Shown here piece after piece: positions 61,430-64,000 of a stretch of DNA of 64,000 nucleotides. This DNA comes from Hyphomicrobiales bacterium (GTDB taxonomy: Bacteria; Pseudomonadota; Alphaproteobacteria; Rhizobiales; Rhizobiaceae): the NCBI GenBank assembly GCA_900471485.1, contig UCEU01000014.1, positions 62,001-126,000 on the forward strand, read 5' to 3'. The notes under the pieces are model-generated. The model worked only from the letters and a program-made list of their open reading frames with translations. It did no database searches and was not told the origin of the DNA. The first letter of the stretch is position 1. Every line of letters starts with the position of its first letter. The position numbers and the translations under genes are program-made.

Positions 61430-61498
61430 ATGATAGGGCCTTTGGAAGCGGGAAGGCAGTATCATACCGGGCGCAAGGGGTATGATACGGTATGTTAC
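61430..61498 (-). promoter_or_regulatory. Site D: half-site cluster and -10 of the 153-aa/CYTH unit
   Basis: On the minus strand GGTATGATAC (61468-61459) is followed after exactly 23 nt by TATCAT (61435-61430), the spacing of sites A-C. Upstream, facing the other way, are two tandem half-sites, GGTATGATAC and GGTATGTTAC, on the plus strand (61479-61498). The outer and inner copies form a perfect 10-bp inverted repeat. Thus three half-sites lie in 40 bp. Confidence 0.6.
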
Positions 61499-61531
61499 GC
61501 GTCGGCCCCCGGATGGGCGATCCGCCGGCAT

Positions 61532-64000
61532 TCAGGCACCCGAAGGGAGAGCGGAAAGGCTCGCCAGCGTCTTCGACGTCCACAGCGCCGCTCCCTGGTG
61601 GCGGGCGACTTCGAGCGATTGCAGGAAGGAGGCGCGGGCGCTGAGGCCGGATGGGTCGAGACGGGCGTTGATCTCGCCCTGCAGGCGCAGCAGCTCGGCG
61701 GTGAAGTAGTTCTCGCCGGTATGGGCAACGAGGTCGAGCGCGGCGGAGACGGTCACCGTCGCCTGCACCAGGTCGTCCATGGCGATGTAGGCGCCGGCGA
61801 GCAGCGCGAGGTAGCAGGTCTTGTCGATTTCCTGGTCGCCGAGGTTCTCGCAGGTCTTGCGCATCTTCTCCAGCGCCTCGCGATCCCGCTCCGCCTTCAC
61901 CGTGGTCCAGGCCTGGAAGAAGGAGGCGACGTTGAGCCACATGCGAAAGCCGTTTTCCGCCGCAAGTGCCGAGAGTTCGTCGAGCTTTTCGCGCAGCGGC
62001 CGGTGCTCGTCGCGGATCGCGTGCAGGACGCAGCAATTGCCGAGGCAGGCGGCGAGCCGGTAGACGGAGTGGCGCCGCGCATCCTTCTCGGCGGCGAGGT
62101 AGAGTTCCATGGCGCCGGCCTCGTCGCCCATGATCTGCAGCGCCCAGGACAGATAGAGCATGCTCATGCTGGGGAAGTCGCTGCCGATCTCGTCGGCGCG
62201 ATCGAGATGCTTCAACGCCCGCTCGAGATAGTCCTTCGCCTGGGTGAATTGCCCCTGGCAGAAGAGGCACATGCCCTTGAACTGCATGCCGAGCACCAGC
62301 GCCCTCAGGCTGTTGCGCGCCGTACCGATATCGAGCAACTGGTCGGCGGCCCATTCGGCATCGGCGAAACGGGCGGAATTGAAGGCGATGCCGAAGAGGC
62401 CGTCCAGGGCGCGGATCGGCGCCTCGATATCGCCCAGCGTTTCGCTGAGCCGCATGACATTGCGATAGGCGGCGCTTCCCTCCGCCGTGACGTAGCCGAA
62501 GGTGGCGTAGAGCACGTCGCCGCGCTCCAGTTCCAGCCGCAGCTGCATCAGGTCGCGCTTGTCGGAGACCGGCAATTTCGCCAGGCACTCGAGACCGCTG
62601 GCGAACATGTTGGCGGCTTCGACCTTGGCCCAGGTCTTGGCGGTTGCGAGGCCGGCGGCAAGCCAGCAATCGGCTGCGCGTTCGAAGAGCTCGGCTTCGG
62701 CGAAGTGCTGGGCGAGCACTTCGGGATGCTCGGCGGCCTGCCGGGGATAGAGGCGTTCGATGGCATGGGCGACCTGGGCGTGAAGCTCCCGCGAGCGCTC
62801 GCGCAGCAGCGTTTCGCGCGCTGCGTCCTGTAAAAGCGCATGGGCAAAGGCGTAACGGCGGCCGCCGGTCTCCTGCAGCGGTGCGATCAGTCCGGCTTCG
62901 GTCAGGCGATCGAGGATGGGCACGAGCGCAAGCGGCGTCAGGCCGCAGAGATCGGCCACCAGCAGGAGATCGAACTCGCGGCCGACGACGGCAGCCACCT
63001 GGGCGATGGTCTTGCCCGGGCCGATCTTGTCGAGGCGCGAGAGCAGGGAGGACTGGATGGAACTCGGCAGCCCGATCGCTGGCGACTGTGCATCTCCCGG
63101 CGCGGCGTCGCTGTCGAGGAAGGCGCGCGTGAGCTCCTCGACATAGAGCGGCACGCCCTCGCTCTTTTCGAGCAGTTGCGCCCTTGCCTCGGGAGGAAGG
63201 CTCTGGTCGGCCGCCAGGTTGCGCACCAGTGCCTCGGTTTCGCTTTCGTCGAGGCGCGCAAGGCGGAGCGCATGGAGATCACGATCGTCGCGCGGCATCC
63301 AGGCTTGATGTTCGCGGGTGGTGATCAGGATCAGCATCGGAGAGGCGGGCGCCTCGGCGACGAGTGCCTGCAGCACGTCGCGCGAGGAGGGGTCGATCCA
63401 GTGTTCGTCCTCGACGATCAGAAGCAGCGGAGCCTCGCCAGCGATGTGGCGCAGCCAGTCGATCAGGATGCGCCGCGAAAGATGGCGCTGGCGCGAGGGC
63501 ACGAGGTTCGGCATCGGGTAGCGGGGCTGCTCGATGCCGAGGAGTTCGGCGAAGGTGGGCAGTGAATCGGAGATGGCGATGTCGCTCAGCGAAAGAATGG
63601 CTTCGAGCTTTGCCAGCGCCGTCTCCGGCGGATCGGAGAGGTCGATGCCGGCATGGCGCTTCATCAGCGTCAGGAACGGGAAGAGTGGGCTGTTGGCGTA
63701 GGCGCCCGCGCATTGCAGGGTCATCTGGTTGCATGGGCCAAGGCGGCTTTGCACCTCGTGGATCAGCCTCGACTTGCCGATGCCGGGCTCACCGACGATG
63801 ACGGCCGCCCGACCTCTCGTATCCGTGTTCATCTGCCGCCACAGACCGACGAGCGCGTCGATCTCCTGACGGCGGCCGACGAGTTCGGTCAGCCGCAGCC
63901 GCCGGGAGAAGCGGTTTTCCACCAGCTTCGGCGCGTCCGCCCGCCAGACATGGACATCGGCCGGGAAGCCCTTGGGGCGGCGCATGCCGAAGTCGGTGAA
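61532..64000 (-). CDS. C-terminal part of a cyclase-associated AAA ATPase/TPR protein
   Basis: Open to the right window edge; 822 residues visible. The first residues (RPKGFPADVHVWRAD) look like the end of a class III adenylate/guanylate cyclase domain, where a lysine-glycine turn precedes the linker. Then comes an AAA_16 ATPase (LTELVGRRQEIDALVGLW, Walker A VGEPGIGKS, Walker B LLLIVEDEHWID) and about 400 residues of TPR-like helical repeats (AKTWAKVEAANMFASGLECL, GQFTQAKDYLERALKHLDRA). Such multidomain cyclases are numerous in rhizobia; the ligand is unknown. Whether the cyclase domain is intact lies outside the window. Confidence 0.85.
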   Translation of the reverse strand, partial: FTDFGMRRPKGFPADVHVWRADAPKLVENRFSRRLRLTELVGRRQEIDALVGLWRQMNTDTRGRAAVIVGEPGIGKSRLIHEVQSRLGPCNQMTLQCAGAYANSPLFPFLTLMKRHAGIDLSDPPETALAKLEAILSLSDIAISDSLPTFAELLGIEQPRYPMPNLVPSRQRHLSRRILIDWLRHIAGEAPLLLIVEDEHWIDPSSRDVLQALVAEAPASPMLILITTREHQAWMPRDDRDLHALRLARLDESETEALVRNLAADQSLPPEARAQLLEKSEGVPLYVEELTRAFLDSDAAPGDAQSPAIGLPSSIQSSLLSRLDKIGPGKTIAQVAAVVGREFDLLLVADLCGLTPLALVPILDRLTEAGLIAPLQETGGRRYAFAHALLQDAARETLLRERSRELHAQVAHAIERLYPRQAAEHPEVLAQHFAEAELFERAADCWLAAGLATAKTWAKVEAANMFASGLECLAKLPVSDKRDLMQLRLELERGDVLYATFGYVTAEGSAAYRNVMRLSETLGDIEAPIRALDGLFGIAFNSARFADAEWAADQLLDIGTARNSLRALVLGMQFKGMCLFCQGQFTQAKDYLERALKHLDRADEIGSDFPSMSMLYLSWALQIMGDEAGAMELYLAAEKDARRHSVYRLAACLGNCCVLHAIRDEHRPLREKLDELSALAAENGFRMWLNVASFFQAWTTVKAERDREALEKMRKTCENLGDQEIDKTCYLALLAGAYIAMDDLVQATVTVSAALDLVAHTGENYFTAELLRLQGEINARLDPSGLSARASFLQSLEVARHQGAALWTSKTLASLSALPSGA

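Noticed and set aside
61382-62833. 483-codon plus-strand frame opposite the ATPase gene
   Set aside because: Antisense to TPR repeats; it consists of alternating Gly/Glu/Val-rich runs without motifs.
1-64000. Mobile elements, prophage, CRISPR or integrated island borders
   Set aside because: No transposase, integrase, tRNA attachment site, terminal repeat or spaced repeat array was seen. The gene density and codon style look even throughout.
1-64000. tRNA, rRNA or known riboswitch
   Set aside because: No cloverleaf, rRNA-like stretch or recognised riboswitch core was found in the intergenic regions I read.

Overview
The window is a GC-rich, tightly packed bacterial chromosome or megaplasmid segment. 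Its gene content points to an alphaproteobacterium, most likely Rhizobiaceae: many high-affinity ABC uptake systems with their own LysR, LacI or TetR regulators, a FixJ-type response regulator, a class III cyclase/ATPase protein and yiaVW homologues. Species assignment is inference. I see no tRNA, rRNA, CRISPR array, insertion sequence or replication origin. About 57 protein genes are supported, two of them cut by the window edges.

Layout. (1) 1-2946: a cupin-like gene (partial), an FAD ferredoxin/rubredoxin reductase and a rubredoxin, divergent from a LysR gene. (2) 2951-12268, minus strand: a seven-gene run reading CapA-like protein, dipeptide-type ABC transporter (two ATPases, two permeases, binding protein), D-2-hydroxyacid dehydrogenase, MFS exporter; a Tat-exported MRJP/yellow-type protein is divergent (12792-13943). 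The control regions of (1) and (2) share a 46-bp element, so one LysR probably governs both. (3) 14116-24581: an aromatic-acid island. Homologues of the gallate enzymes GalB, GalC and GalD sit with a VOC-fold extradiol dioxygenase; divergent from them are a branched-chain/aromatic-type ABC transporter, a 6PGDH-like dehydrogenase and a LysR protein with two HTH domains. (4) 24761-31773: LacI repressor with an operator at its own start, a CUT1 sugar ABC transporter and a cytoplasmic GH32 fructosidase. (5) 31777-36211: old yellow enzyme, quinone-oxidoreductase-like MDR and VOC protein divergent from a LysR, then a TetR gene. (6) 36526-40348: a three-subunit molybdenum aldehyde oxidoreductase (PaoABC type). 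(7) 40446-47994: a ferric-siderophore ABC transporter, a LysR-HTH/TrpD2 fusion protein, and a TonB-dependent receptor. (8) 48043-50317: LysR, RibD/DHFR-like reductase, small secreted protein. (9) 50508-64000: two paralogous membrane proteins (one with TPRs), a FixJ/NarL-type response regulator, small helical proteins, an operon yiaW-yiaV-sulP-ppk2-AI-2E, a CYTH protein and the end of a large cyclase-associated ATPase.

The most novel signals are in regions 9 and 7. In region 9 four promoters (54.1, 59.9, 60.0 and 61.5 kb) carry 10-bp half-sites ending in TAC placed exactly 23 nt before a -10-like hexamer, three of them as tandem direct repeats. They lie in front of the response regulator, the yiaW operon, a small-protein gene and the 153-aa/CYTH pair, which looks like a small undescribed regulon. 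In region 7 a LysR DNA-binding domain has lost its effector domain and is joined to a TrpD2/YbiB-like phosphoribosyltransferase fold beside iron-uptake genes. Three of the four ABC binding-protein genes are followed by perfect hairpins that probably set subunit stoichiometry.
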